From Bryopsis sp. KO-2023 (taxonomy: Eukaryota > Chlorophyta > Ulvophyceae > Bryopsidales > Bryopsidaceae): a DNA stretch of 64,000 bases. The translations under genes were made by a program, and so were the position numbers. Of this stretch, positions 45,865 through 57,334 are shown in pieces. Positions within the stretch are counted from its first letter, which is position 1, and every line of letters begins with the position of its first letter. The notes under the pieces were generated by a model that had not been told where the DNA came from, did not search any database, and saw only the letters and a program-made list of their open reading frames with translations. The DNA is taken from the NCBI GenBank assembly GCA_030272585.1, contig BSYQ01000007.1:3290001-3354000 (forward strand), given 5' to 3'.

Positions 45865-46709
45865 AGAAAATAATATCATTTCTAGAGCACCATTTCTAGG
45901 GATTGATGGGCTTCTTTGTAACGAACTGGACCTTGTACAGTTTTTTTTTTCTCCAAGGGCAGGAAAAAAGTGCTGGTGTGGGATTCATGTGCAGAAGAGT
46001 TGTTATTTGTGTGACTTTGGAGGGAGCCAGGGGTGGGTGGGTGGGAGGAGTATTCTTCTGATTTGATATATGTTCTAGGGTGAGAGAATATAACAAAGGA
46101 AATCTGGGGAGTGTTTTGAGGGTGGTTGAGATTGGTGTAGCAGATCTATCATTCATTTTTTTCCCTGTCTTCCCCAATGCTTCAAGAGTCTCCTTCACAA
46201 CGAAGTGGAAACATAACACGGCTTACTACCAGCTCAACCAATCCCAACGACTTTGATCCACATAGTGGGCTCGGGTTTGTCTTGTGAACATGGATCTTTG
46301 TACACAAGAAGCCAGGACGATCAGAAAGTCCTACCGTTCACGAGAACCGCTTTTTTCGCTCCAAACAAAGAGAAGCCACAAGCCACCACGCACGCGACAA
46401 CGTTCGCCAAGGTTCCTACTCAGCAAAATTTCCCAGTGTCAAGGTTTCCAAAGAGGCGCGCGCAACACCAAGTAAGAATTTAAGAGGCGCGCGCAACGCA
46501 CAAAACGAACGGACTTGGGTTCTGAAAATCCGTGACGCATGGCTTGAACTAGAGCAGATTTTTACCTTTCCGACCTTTTACAAAGGAACGTGGATTTTTG
46601 GAATATTTTTCTTACTGTTATTTTTCTTTCTACTAGTTGTTTTATCATTATAAAGAGTTTCCTGACGTTTTTTCATTTCTTTGTGTTTATAGTTTTGTTG
46701 TTCCAGAAA
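45865..46709. other. Intergenic; possible 5' exon near 46289
   Basis: After the NFU stop comes its 3' UTR. An open stretch 46289-46469 (MDLCTQEARTIRKSYRSREP) ends at a good donor (AAGTAAGA) but does not join the next gene in frame; it may be a leader exon. GGCGCGCGCAAC occurs twice, at about 46454 and 46484. Confidence 0.4.
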
Positions 46710-47515
46710 ATGAATTCTATCACAATCGAAGAATTTTTATCAACCACCCGACCTCGTATGGAAAATGAAGACCTGCGAGAGTATGTAAGTATCTTTTAAG
46801 TAATTAAGTTAATTTCGAATATAGGATTTGGAATAAGAGCTTAAAGGTTACGAAATTCTTGAATTATAATTATCTTGACGTGCGTTTGCTCCGTTTGGGA
46901 CTCGTATTCTAACGTGTTGTGTTTCAGACATCTTGTGATCTCACGTTTCGAACATATTCAGCAAAATTTAAAGGTGTATGTGAAGTAAACATCAACTTTT
47001 GTTGACTCCGATACCGGTCTCGAGAATCATTTTATTTTTCTTTGTAGGTGAGCTTGTGTTTGTTACACGCTTTATGGCGTTTGAGGAGACCTCTTACTGT
47101 GAGAACGTTGGTTTCGGTGTTTGCTTTGGATCGTCATAATGTAGGTGAAGGTACACTTCCACAATTTAAGAAAAGAAAAAACAATGCATTTCATAATCTA
47201 ATAATGATAAAGATAGCTTCTCATGCTCGTACAAAATAGCTTGTGCTAAGCAAGACTTCTTATGGAACTTAAGCAAGATTAAAATTGATAAAGAATCGTT
47301 TTATGTTATCCAATAATGTTTTCTCTTGAAACGAATCGATAAACAAAAACAAAAACATCATCACTCTTGTTGTATAGGTGGTTCAAATTCTACACGATCT
47401 TAAGGAAAGAGGTTTTGTCCGCGTTGTACAAATCGGAGGAAACACCCAAAAACTATGGGAGATGGATGGAAGATTTTATGAGTTTTTAGTAAGCATGAAT
47501 TACCAGAACTTCTAG
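46710..47515 (+). CDS. Small winged-helix-like protein, unknown function
   Basis: Four small exons join in phase: 46710-46780, 46928-46973, 47048-47140 and 47378-47515; 115 residues. The N-terminus reads MNSITIEEFLSTTRPRMENE, then EHLVISRFEHIQQNLK. The rest has the rhythm of a winged helix-turn-helix: helix 1 LCLLHALWRLRRP, helix 2 TVRTLVSVFALDRHN, helix 3 VVQILHDLKERGFVRVVQIG, then a wing-like GGNTQKLWEMDGRFYEFL. This resembles MarR/ArsR-class or archaeal-type wHTH domains, though no known eukaryotic family came to mind. The gene and its introns are clearly more AT-rich than the neighbours. It could be a transcription factor, a subunit of a larger complex, or transferred DNA that has gained introns. 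Confidence 0.55.
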
Positions 47516-48333
47516 TCTCGAAAGGTAGGGTGTTCGAATCTTTAAAATATTAGACCTTTTTCTTATAAGAATGAATGAAGCGAATCAGATAGTCGGATGA
47601 TTCGCTAAAGCGTAGGTTGTGGTATGTTTTCCTTGTAATTGTTTATCTTTCGTCTTTATCTGAACTTTTTCATGATATGGTGGTATAGATGAAGAACAAG
47701 CAAAACTTCATAATTCGGGTGGGGGTTAATCTGAAAGCAAATATATGATTGATGTATAAGTGCAACAAAATCCTAGTGCGTGTGGTGGGGAACAAAATTG
47801 GATGGAACCTTTATTGAGATATTCTGGCCATTCGAGCACCTTTGCCATTTGGCTGGACACCTGGGGTCTCTGCCATTGGGGTTGGCCACCTCATCAACAA
47901 GAAAAATTCCATTGCAATCTGTGGAGAGGTCAGTGCAATCAGAAGGTTGCATTTCCAATTCTGATGAGTAATATTATGAAGTAGCCGAAAAGTTGAGCAG
48001 ATCAAGTCAGCAGCCACGGTATCCTCTTTGCTTGGATTCAAAGTGATGATTGGTCGCCGACCTCCACTAACGAATCATTACAAATGATTCAAGCAAGCAA
48101 GCAAGCAAGTCAAATGACCTTGTGACAATTTTTTCCTTCTTCTAAAAGCTCTCGGAATCTCATCTGCCTGATCCACATTTTATCAGCACAGAATAAGTAT
48201 AAAAAGGAGAAATATGTGATGCAAATCTCCTCCACTGATCCTTGTTAGCTTAACTCTGCTCAAGATGGATCCCCAATATTACACATTTGTTGGAAACATT
48301 CTGCCCCTGCAGCTTCTGCCAAATCAAGCCAAA
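47516..48333. other. Intergenic between convergent genes
   Basis: Follows the winged-helix gene (plus) and precedes the PRP17 stop (minus). GCAA tandem repeats lie at about 48090-48110. No gene supported. Confidence 0.5.
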
Positions 48334-51300
48334 TTAATCCCATAGCTTGATCAGCCCATCCCAACCACAAGTCACAACTTTGCTCGTTTCCAACGGGTGC
48401 CATTCGCAGCCAATGCACACACTCTTATCATGTGCTTTGAAACTTTGCACGACTCTCCTGGGATTTTGCCACTCCCAGAAGAAGCATCGACCCTCGCTGT
48501 CCCCGGACACCACGAACCGCCCATCCGGAGAGAAATTCACTTGACAGGCATAACCTGCAGAAGTGTGTCCCTTGAAGGTTTTCTTCCTGTTCAATCTGAA
48601 TCGCTCCTTTGTGGAATACGTGACGATTTGATTGTCTTGGGACTGCCCAGAAAAGTAATTCCCCGATGGATGCAACGAAATAGCTGGAATGGAATGCATC
48701 GATGGATCAGCAATGTACTTGATTTGAACGGGAATCCCGAATTCCCACACCCTCAAAGTTTTGTCGTCGCTCGAGGTTACAAACCTCCTCCCCTCGTCCA
48801 CGAACGTAATCGTATTCACCGCATCCAAATGGTAATCATATTCCTGAATCAAGTCCCCCGTGTCCAGATCCCATTGATAGACTTTCTTGTCGCTGCATCC
48901 AGCCATGAGGACGTTCTGCTTGTCGTCGTCGGGGTGGAATTTGACCACATAGAAAACTCTTTTGTTGCTGATCGTTCGCAGCACTTTCCCAGATTCGGTG
49001 TCCCACAGACGGATGTTACAGTCATAGCCTGTGCTCAAGAAACGGGATCCATCATTGGAAAAGCAAACATCTCGAACTCCCTGTGCAAAAACCCGCAGGC
49101 ATGAATAACCTCGTTAACAATTCTTTTCCTTGGTGTTGAATGTGAGTGTGTAATTCTTTTGACAAGAATACAAACTTCTTCTCGAATCCACTGGTTTTAA
49201 GAATGGGACTAAACTTTGCCCCCCACTGATCTTGATGCTTTCACATGAAAAGGAAAACAACTGGAGACCCCCCCCTGAGTTGGCCACTGGTCAACAATTC
49301 CTAGTTGCAAAAATGAACAAAAAAAGAGTCTACAAGCAGAAATGGAAATATAGCATTGCAATATTCAACACATCAGCACCATCATTGTGGATAAAGCCAA
49401 AACCCAATCTAATTACCTTGGAATGGCCCAAGTATGTCCGCATGCATTTCCTGTTGTTGAAAACATCCCAAATTTTGACTCTGCCATCCAGACCAGCCGA
49501 CAACAACAGGTGTCCATGGCCAGGGAACAGTCGAATCGCATTGACTCCCTTGGTGTGCCCAGTCCAAGTGTGAATGGCACGTTTTGGCAAGAAGCAATAG
49601 TCGTTCTCCTTTTTCTTGTCTGCTGGAGCTTCGATCCATGTTCGTCCTGATATGAAGGCATTTCGAAAAAAAATTAGAGATTTGAAAAAATGCGGGACAG
49701 TATTTTCCGGGCTCCCTCAAACCAACAGAAAAATCACAAAGAGGCAAGATTCGGTAAAAAAAAACAAATTTCCTAGTGTATGACATAGCAGCTTTCACAG
49801 CATACGCAGTGCAAGAACTATAGCATCTCAACAAAGGCATCTTAATGTGGTTTGCAGGCATTCTCATTCTTGTTGCGATAAATAGTATTATCACAGGACT
49901 TCCCACCCACCCCCACCCCCACACCTGCAAAATCCTTGCGTTCTTTTCCGTGAAAGAAACTGGTGGCTTCTTTCGCCTCCCCAGCTTTCCCGCCAGCCAG
50001 GGCTTTCTCCTCGTTCAAATTATCCATGAACTCCTTTTGTTCATCCGTCAACTGCACGACCTCCACTTCCTTTTCAGCCCACGGCTGAGCTCTGGTGAGT
50101 TCCCAGGGTTCATGAGGCAATGCTGACTCATCTTCCATCCGGGAAATTTTCCTTTCGGTGTCGGCTTTTCTCTCCTGTGTGGTTTTGCGTTTTCTTGCTT
50201 GAGTGAAAACTGTCTCACCTGGGGACACGAGGGAACAGTTTTTAAACAAACACATTATAATCATAATACAAATGACAATACACCACCTTTTTTCACAACA
50301 AAATCCTGTCCAAGCACCGGATGACCAACATCGCGATCTATTCATGTAAAAATGAACCAGGCACTGATTTCCATGCATTCTAAATCCCCCCCCCCCCTTG
50401 CCCCAGTCCCAAAACTTGCCACTGAATAATCCCTATGGTTTGCATTTCATGCTCATGCGGACACAAGAAATTCCAAGAACAAAATACCCACCTGCATGCA
50501 TGCATGTCAAAACACATGTGCTTTCTCACCTTGCTTTCCTAAGTAGCCTGTCAAATCACCCACATACCCTTGGCCAGATGGATTCACGGAGTAACCATAG
50601 CTGGAGTAGAAAACACACACGACTTAATTTTAGTGCCACACGACACTGATCCATTTTCCCAGGTACAAGGACAAGCTTCATCCGCCTTTTTTCAACCACC
50701 TGTTAAACTAAATTTGATGCTGTTGTATGCCACCCTTATGACTTCCCCCCCCACCCCCACATACAAAGGATGTGGCAAAAAGGTCACGACAATGGACGTA
50801 TCTCTCAGTTTCTATTTTTGGTTCGAACAAGATTTGCATCCAAGTTCGTATCGAAAGTCGTTTACCTGTGGAAGGTGCCATATTGCTCATCAAAGACGAA
50901 TGGATTCACATGCTCGTCCTCCACAACACCGGCTCTGTGATTTCTCATCCCCAATGGAACTCCATTCTTGTCACTTGGATCGGCAGGACCTGACAAGAAA
51001 ATAAAATTCTAAATTCGAGTTGCTCCATAGGACTCTGTGCCTTGACTTTGAAAAATTTCAAAATCGATCAGAAAAAGATACTGGATTGACCCACACATTT
51101 GCATGCAGGCGATTCCAGCACTGATGTTATACTTTTGGGGAAAAAACACGCACCCACAAACTGTGGGAAAAAAAGCAAAAAAAAACCCGGTAAAAGTGGT
51201 GCCATTCGGGGGAGGTTCATTGGCTTACCCACGACGGGAGCTGATAAGTCCTCGTGTTTGGGATTGAAGTAGACCTGTCTAGCTTTTGGATCTGCACAGT

Positions 51301-52392
51301 GGCAAAAAAAAAATCACAAAAAAAAATAAGATTGCAAGAGCAACACTGGCAAATTTATACGAACTAGAAACTCGTCCACACCCCCTTCCACTCCTCATCA
51401 ATTTTTTATTTTTTAATATCTGGAAAATAAAATATATTTTTTTATCTTCGCTCTCCTCCAATTAGAATAACAAATGCAAATCATTCTTAAGGACACATAG
51501 GCACTATTGAAACGATATTGAAATGTTGAAGGAAAAGATTTGGGCCTACTCACGGAAATGTGTCATATTTATCAAAATTAAATAGACAAGAATACGTCGA
51601 AAATCATAAAAATGAAAGCTTAAATGATTGGGTTTGTTCAATCGACACCTTGGAAATGTCGCACAGCTGCCTCAGCGACCACTGAGTTGTCCACAAAAGT
51701 CAACGCTGCCGTGTCTACCTACGAAATGATTGAAAAAAAACATTTGATTGGAGATCCCACATAGCCCATTCACTATGCAAATGGCCAATCCAATATCTTG
51801 TTGTGAATATTTTTGGAATCTCAGAATCAAGACACCGAGTCCTATGGAGCAACTCGAAAATAATATGTGCACAAAGATGAAAAAAATAAATAAAATTCAA
51901 AGCAAAAGCATCTTTATATATTTCTCTGCCTATTTTCACATTCACAACTTCTTCTGAGAAGTCTTTCAGTCAGTCCAAGTATATAACCCCCCCCAAAAAA
52001 AACACAAAAAACAATGCTACAGTATTATGGGGACGTAAGATGCGTTGAGGGGGAGGGGGGGGGAGAGAAAAGCACACCTCTGGCGCCGCTGTAAAAACTC
52101 CAGGCTTCTTCGCCACAGCATCAAGCGCAACTTCTTCTTCCGAAGTGGACGCCCCATCGTCGCCATCGCTTCTACAGGAGTAACACAACAGGTTCTGGGC
52201 ATCAGCATCGAAAACTGTATGCCTCAGAAACCCCTCGAAAACTCGCCGAAAACATGAAGGGAAGTAAAACGCTTTCAACCAAACCAACGGATCTCTCTGC
52301 ACTCACGTTTCCCTCACCTATACTGCGCAACGAGATCCATTTCCTTCTTACCGCTTCGCACATTTTCACCAAAACATCCATTTTGGCAAAGA
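48334..52392 (-). CDS. CDC40: Pre-mRNA splicing factor PRP17/CDC40 (WD40)
   Basis: Spliceosome protein of the second splicing step. Exons read in phase: (52392-52363, uncertain), a second exon ending at 52078, 51718-51649, 51291-51229, 50989-50866, 50600-50530, 50218-49925, 49646-49417 and 49080-48334. Before the repeats lie PRP17 hallmarks: [58 protein letters not shown]. The C-terminal half is a WD40 propeller: [99 protein letters not shown] and the exact family ending [12 protein letters not shown]. The extreme N-terminus (start at 52392, 55-nt first intron) is weakly supported. It is divergent from the RRM gene with about 150 bp between. Confidence 0.9.
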
Positions 52393-52539
52393 GAGGTCGT
52401 ACGACACTCAAGAAAAAATGAAAAACATTTAAACAACATTGCCACGGCAACACAACTTTCTTGGTTTCCTAACGAAATCGTCACCGTTGCAAGACGACGT
52501 TTCTGGCTTGAGGCAAAGGAGGCTGCGGGTGCTGGAAAA

Positions 52540-53592
52540 ATGGAGAGCACGGTGGTTTCTGTGGCTGGTCCCGGCACGAATCCCAAAACCACCCTGTATG
52601 TCGGTGGGCTGGAGGAAAGCGTCAGCGAATCGATTCTACACGCGGCGTTCGTTCCTTTTGGAGAAATCAAGGACGTGACCATCCCTTTGGATCACACGAG
52701 TGGGAAACATCGAGGCTTCGGATTCGTTGAGTATGAGGATAGGGAGGACGCAGGGGATGCTATCGATAACTTGAACAACGCCGAAGTGTATGGGAAAGTT
52801 TTGAAGGTTGGTTCGGTTTCTTTGCAATGTCAAATTGTTGGGCTGAGTTTTTCCACTCCCCCCCCCAAAAAAAAATGAAAAAGAAAAAAAATGAAAAATG
52901 AAAAATGAAAATCAAAACTGTAAAACAAAGATGAGGAAAAGGAAAGAACAAAAAGGAGATATTCAAAGAAATTATGCGAAAATCCACTGCGATAGGAGAT
53001 TCAGTTTTGAAAACATTTTCAAAAGTATTGATGTTACCATAGCACATCATCATTTGTTTCATTTGCTTACATGTACTTCAGATATATACTGCACCAATTA
53101 GCCAGAAGTTCCCTTAATTGTGCTCCTGGATGATACATTGTCTTGAAACCATCGTTTTCTCTCCCAGTAGTTTTTGAAATCAACAAAACGAGCATTTGTC
53201 CCAATTCAGTTTTCTATCCTTTTCTTCAGTTTCTTTTCCTGTGTTCCCCCCCCCTCTCAATTATTTTTGATTCTTTTTTATGAATTAATTTATCGTTGCT
53301 CTGATTTTCTGCAAAGGTGAACTATGCCCAGCCGATACGAATCAAGGGAGGTGACAAGGGATGGTCGCATCAGCCCGTATGGGCAGACACAGACAAATAT
53401 CTGGAGGAGCAAAGGGCTGACCAAGAATGGCAAGAGCTCGAGAAGGAACAGAGGAAGAAGCGCCAAGAGAAAATGGACGCCATGGAAACTGAGAATGAGG
53501 GGGAAGCCAAGGTCAAATCCGATGGGGAGGGGAATGTCGAGAAGGAAGGCGATCCCATGAAAAGCTTGGAACAGGAAATGGATGAGTCATAG
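52540..53592 (+). CDS. RRM protein resembling cyclophilin E (CYP33) without the isomerase domain
   Basis: Two exons, 52540-52806 and 53317-53592; 180 residues. One RNA-recognition motif (about 17-92) has RNP2 LYVGGL (19-24) and RNP1 KHRGFGFV (56-63). After the RRM comes VNYAQPIRIKGGDKGW and PVWADTDKYLEE, matching the stretch that in PPIE/CYP33 links the RRM to the cyclophilin domain (VNLAKPMRIKEG, PVWSDDDWL). Here the protein ends in a Glu/Lys-rich helix (EWQELEKEQRKKRQEKMDAM) with no cyclophilin. PPIE is part of the activated spliceosome. Its shared promoter with PRP17, another spliceosome protein, fits. The intron (510 bp) uses a GTTGGT donor. Confidence 0.85.
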
Positions 53593-55709
53593 CCCCCCGG
53601 ATGGAACAAACCTGACAAAAAGAGGGTCATACACACAAATCCCGGTGTTTTAGAACTCTGTTTTTTTGGAGGTGATGGAAGGGGTTTAGAAATGGGAGTT
53701 GATGTTTAAAGGGGGTAGGTTTAGTTTTGTCGTGTGGAGTGGTGGATGTAGGATAGGTAGCGTTTAGATGGTTCTGGATTTCAGCTGGGATTTCCCTTTC
53801 AGGTATGAAACTTTACTCACTGAAACAGATTTACTTGCATTTTGTTCGTTTTTTGCATTCCCGGGTTTTTGGGGTGGTGGACTTGAATACTGGGGGCGGT
53901 TCACTCGATGCTGACTTGATCAATTTCAGTACCTTTTCAGAATCAGAAGCTTGTGATTAAAACTGTGGTGCAAGCGAATCCATTGCAAAACCAGTGGGCA
54001 ATACTTCAAATTGAATTAATTAATGGATCCATCCACATTTTTGATGCGAAAACACACGTATTTTGCTTTCAACTCTATTTTCCTTGAATTAAGTTGGAGT
54101 TGTGGGAAATTGTAGTTGGTAGGATTCCCATTTCCCTGCTCCAGAACTCCTGAAGAAACAATCCTTGTGGCAAAACATGCCAACTGAACTGAAAGGTAAC
54201 TTGGCAAAGACAGGTGGTCTCATGAACTTCCAGTCGCAAAGACATGCTGTCAAGATTTGAAGAGAAGTCAGTTCAAAGACAATGAATGTACCTATGTATG
54301 CACTGAGAATTGTCACCTCTCTGTTCTTTGGTCAAGCAATCCAGCTTTCCTCACTATGTAGTTCTGCCCGACTTCTTCTGCTTCCCCGATCACCCCCAAA
54401 CATCCCCTCTGTTTCTTTTGACTAAGATACAAATTCCATTGAGACTATTTTTGAACCCCACCCCACTCCACACCCAAGGAACCCCGCAAAAAAAGAAACA
54501 ATCTAGGTATGTTCTGTCTATCAATGAAAATGACATTTCTTGTCACAAAGGTAACCCTTATTCGATTTTGAATAAACTCCCCCTCCATTGTGTACTGCTC
54601 CTTTTCCAGACCCATTTCATGAAAAGTAAACACACAAAGCCATACATCTACTTTTCCTCGCCAAATCTTTTTCCTTCAGGTTGCTTTTGAAAATCCAGCT
54701 GCACGGTTTCAAGCACCCCCGCAATTTTCCCAGTCTGACTGTCACACCCACCCCCCAAACCCCAAAAATCGTTCATCGATATTCTCTCTACAACCCTCCC
54801 TCCGTTTTTAATCAAAGTACCAGAACAAACATAGAATCAAGGTCAAAAAAATGCAATCTTTGCAGCGAATCGACCACAAAATTTTCCTTTTTTCGCTGGT
54901 CTCCACACTAACGAAACATATATCCCCCATGCAGACGTTTTCTCCATTTTCTGTTGCTGAATTTTGAGGGATAAAAGAAAAGCGAGGGAGGGGGGGGGGG
55001 GGGGTCCACACAAGAAAAACATGATCATGAGAAATGGACGTTCCTCCCCAAAAACGCCAAAAGCAAAAGAATACATCAAAAAAGGGTTTGAAATTCAGAA
55101 AGACAAATATAAAAAATAGATAGCTCCGTGTATTTGTATGCACACACCTCTTGTCCCCCCACCTCCCCAAAATAACCAAATCCAAAAATTTAAACCCAAC
55201 GTTTGAAAAATCCCCCCCCCCACCACCTCCCTGTTTCTTTTGCCCTCCCTTCTCCCCCAATATCCCCTCTCCTTGTTTTTCCTCTGACAATGTCTTCCAA
55301 AGAAACCCAGCAGCAGGGCAGCATGGCACTGCCATGATCACCTGCCCACGCACAATTTTTTTTTATACATCCACCACCCCGACCCCATCCCCTCCTGCAT
55401 CCCATGGAAAATCTTTTCTTCAAATATCAAGAGTCGAAGCCAGCTCACTCCTTTCCCCCCCCAGTCTGTTTTCTGCCATTCTTTTTCCAATGCTTTTTTG
55501 CGACGCCGATGTTGAATCAAAGAAAAAGGTGTTTCAAAGATCATGAAAATGGGGACCCATCCCATTTCTCCTCCCAAAAATTAAAAAAAAAGAAAGCAAG
55601 CAAATACACACACACAGAGCTGCACCCCCCATGATGACCAAACATTACATAAAATCGTACACACTCGAACAAAAATGCCCAACAAGAATCGGACAAGCTG
55701 GATGAACCT
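53593..55709. other. Intergenic between convergent genes
   Basis: 3' flanks of the RRM gene (plus) and of the RING gene (minus). Pyrimidine-rich towards the right, with a G run at 54990-55004 and many C runs. Long open frames here are low-complexity. No gene supported. Confidence 0.5.
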
Positions 55710-56969
55710 TCATTCGAGTTCCCTTCTCGTCTGTTGGGAGTCTGACTGGGGCGGCACCCCTACATCAGGAACTGTTTCCCTGTTGTTATTACCGCCACCC
55801 CCATCTCTTCCCAAAGCATTTCGCAGTCTTTGAGCAAACCTAGACAACATGGATTCCGCCCTGTCTGACAACGCATCCAGCCTGACCGTGCTATCTTGCT
55901 GATCGTAATACTGGGAATGGAGGTGGGTGCGTTGAGTTTGCAACTCCGTGATTTGCCCCCGAAGCCTCTGATGTTCCGATAGTTGTTCGCTGAGCCTCCT
56001 CTGCAAAACCTCCAGCTCTTGTTGAGCACCATTGATTCTATTTCTCAAATCCTCCCCCCTCCCTTCCACACTGCCCCTCTCCTCGGTATCCTGACCAGGA
56101 TTCCCATCAGTCACTGGATGCTGCACCGACTCACTGGAGCTTTCCTGGGTCGTCGCGATTGGAAAAGAGTTTCTCATTGCGCTGGCCTCTTGTTGGGAAG
56201 ACGAGTCGTGGAACTCGTCAGGCTCGTCGATATCCATGAAATCGCCTTGCTCCTCCGTCAGCTCCTGTTCGTCTGATGCGTCTTCGTGTTGCAACGGCAA
56301 AGCCAGTCTGCACACGGGGCAAGTGTTGCGCTCTTGAAACCACGGGGCGATGCACGAGTCGTGGAAAAAATGCCCGCATGGGAGGGTGACAATCACGTCA
56401 TCCGTCTTGTAGTCGTCGTGGCAAACCACGCAGGTGTCGTTTTCGCATCCCCCGGAACCCTCCGCCGTTGACGGGTCTTTCGCTCGGACGCCATCGACGG
56501 GAGGAACTGCGGAAAACTTGTTTCGAGGCAAAGCTGCCACCACCCGGGAATCAGCGGGGGTCTGCACAGGTTGATGAGCGTCCGCAAGGTGGTCGATAAT
56601 CCTATCCAAAGCGCTTTCGAAAGAGAAGTCGCCAATGTTCAAGCCTTGCGAAAGCTCACCCAGTCGCGGAACGATGGTGTCCCACATGTGCGTCAAATTG
56701 TAGTCACCCCCCAAGACTCCAGTCAACCCGGAGCTCGAATCCCCGAAGCTCGAAAACCGCACAGCCACCGTGCCAGCGGGCACGACAGAAATGCGACTCA
56801 TAGCCTCCCCATGGGAGACGTTATTCACACCAGACGCGTCCGTGCTCTCCACGACCTCTACGAAATCGCTGCGGCATGACGGGCACACCAAACTAGAGGG
56901 ATCCCCACCTCCTGGAACCGCAAACGTGTCGTCGCAAGCATGACAAAAAGCTTCCAGCTGCCCGCTCAT
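55710..56969 (-). CDS. RING-H2 E3 ubiquitin ligase, RNF115/RNF126-like
   Basis: Coding sequence in one exon, 419 residues. The N-terminus has a zinc ribbon (C9, C12, C29, C32: CHAC and CPSC) that in RNF126/BCA2 binds ubiquitin and client-bound BAG6. A RING-H2 domain follows with C180, C183, C198, H200, H203, C206, C217, C220 (CVVCHDDYKTDD, PCGHFFHDSCIAPWF, CPVC). Between them lies the NLTHMWDTIVPRLGE stretch common before the RING in this family. After the RING come an acidic region, a coiled coil (ELEVLQRRLSEQLSEHQRL) and a Gly/Asn-rich tail. The likely role is cytosolic ubiquitination, perhaps of mislocalised proteins. The coiled coil after the RING is not in human RNF126. Divergent from the plastid membrane gene. 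Confidence 0.9.
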   Translation of the reverse strand: MSGQLEAFCHACDDTFAVPGGGDPSSLVCPSCRSDFVEVVESTDASGVNNVSHGEAMSRISVVPAGTVAVRFSSFGDSSSGLTGVLGGDYNLTHMWDTIVPRLGELSQGLNIGDFSFESALDRIIDHLADAHQPVQTPADSRVVAALPRNKFSAVPPVDGVRAKDPSTAEGSGGCENDTCVVCHDDYKTDDVIVTLPCGHFFHDSCIAPWFQERNTCPVCRLALPLQHEDASDEQELTEEQGDFMDIDEPDEFHDSSSQQEASAMRNSFPIATTQESSSESVQHPVTDGNPGQDTEERGSVEGRGEDLRNRINGAQQELEVLQRRLSEQLSEHQRLRGQITELQTQRTHLHSQYYDQQDSTVRLDALSDRAESMLSRFAQRLRNALGRDGGGGNNNRETVPDVGVPPQSDSQQTRRELE

Positions 56970-57334
56970 CGCTTCAAACGATTTTTCCCCTTCCTCGTTC
57001 GCTCCCCTTTTTCGGTCTATTCAGTACTTTCTTCCAACAAGATTCGACCACGGTACCGTTTTCCTTTTTTTTCCCTGCTGTTTTCAGAAATACCTTTCAG
57101 CTGTCGTTTTCAACTTTTTCGCAAAGCTCCTGTTTTGGTTTCCAACTCGTTTACGTTTCCCGAACAGTGTTCTAGAAGCAGAAACCCTTGGTAGGACCTG
57201 GGGTCGCGTATGACTAATCCAGAGTGGCCCGGTACAGTACAGGATTTCACCCAATCCTCGTACAGCATGGCAGAAAAAACACACACACAAAAACATATCG
57301 CGGTCCAACCCCCCCTCAACCCAACCTCATTCCA
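56970..57334. promoter_or_regulatory. Shared upstream region of the RING and plastid membrane protein genes
   Basis: 365 bp between two divergent start codons. Pyrimidine-rich near the RING start. No clear TATA box or motif seen. Confidence 0.4.

Noticed and set aside
43384-47868. The 16-mer GGCTGGACACCTGGGG in inverted orientation at about 43384 and 47853 as a dispersed repeat
   Set aside because: Similarity does not extend beyond the 16 bases, so chance or a very short motif is as likely.
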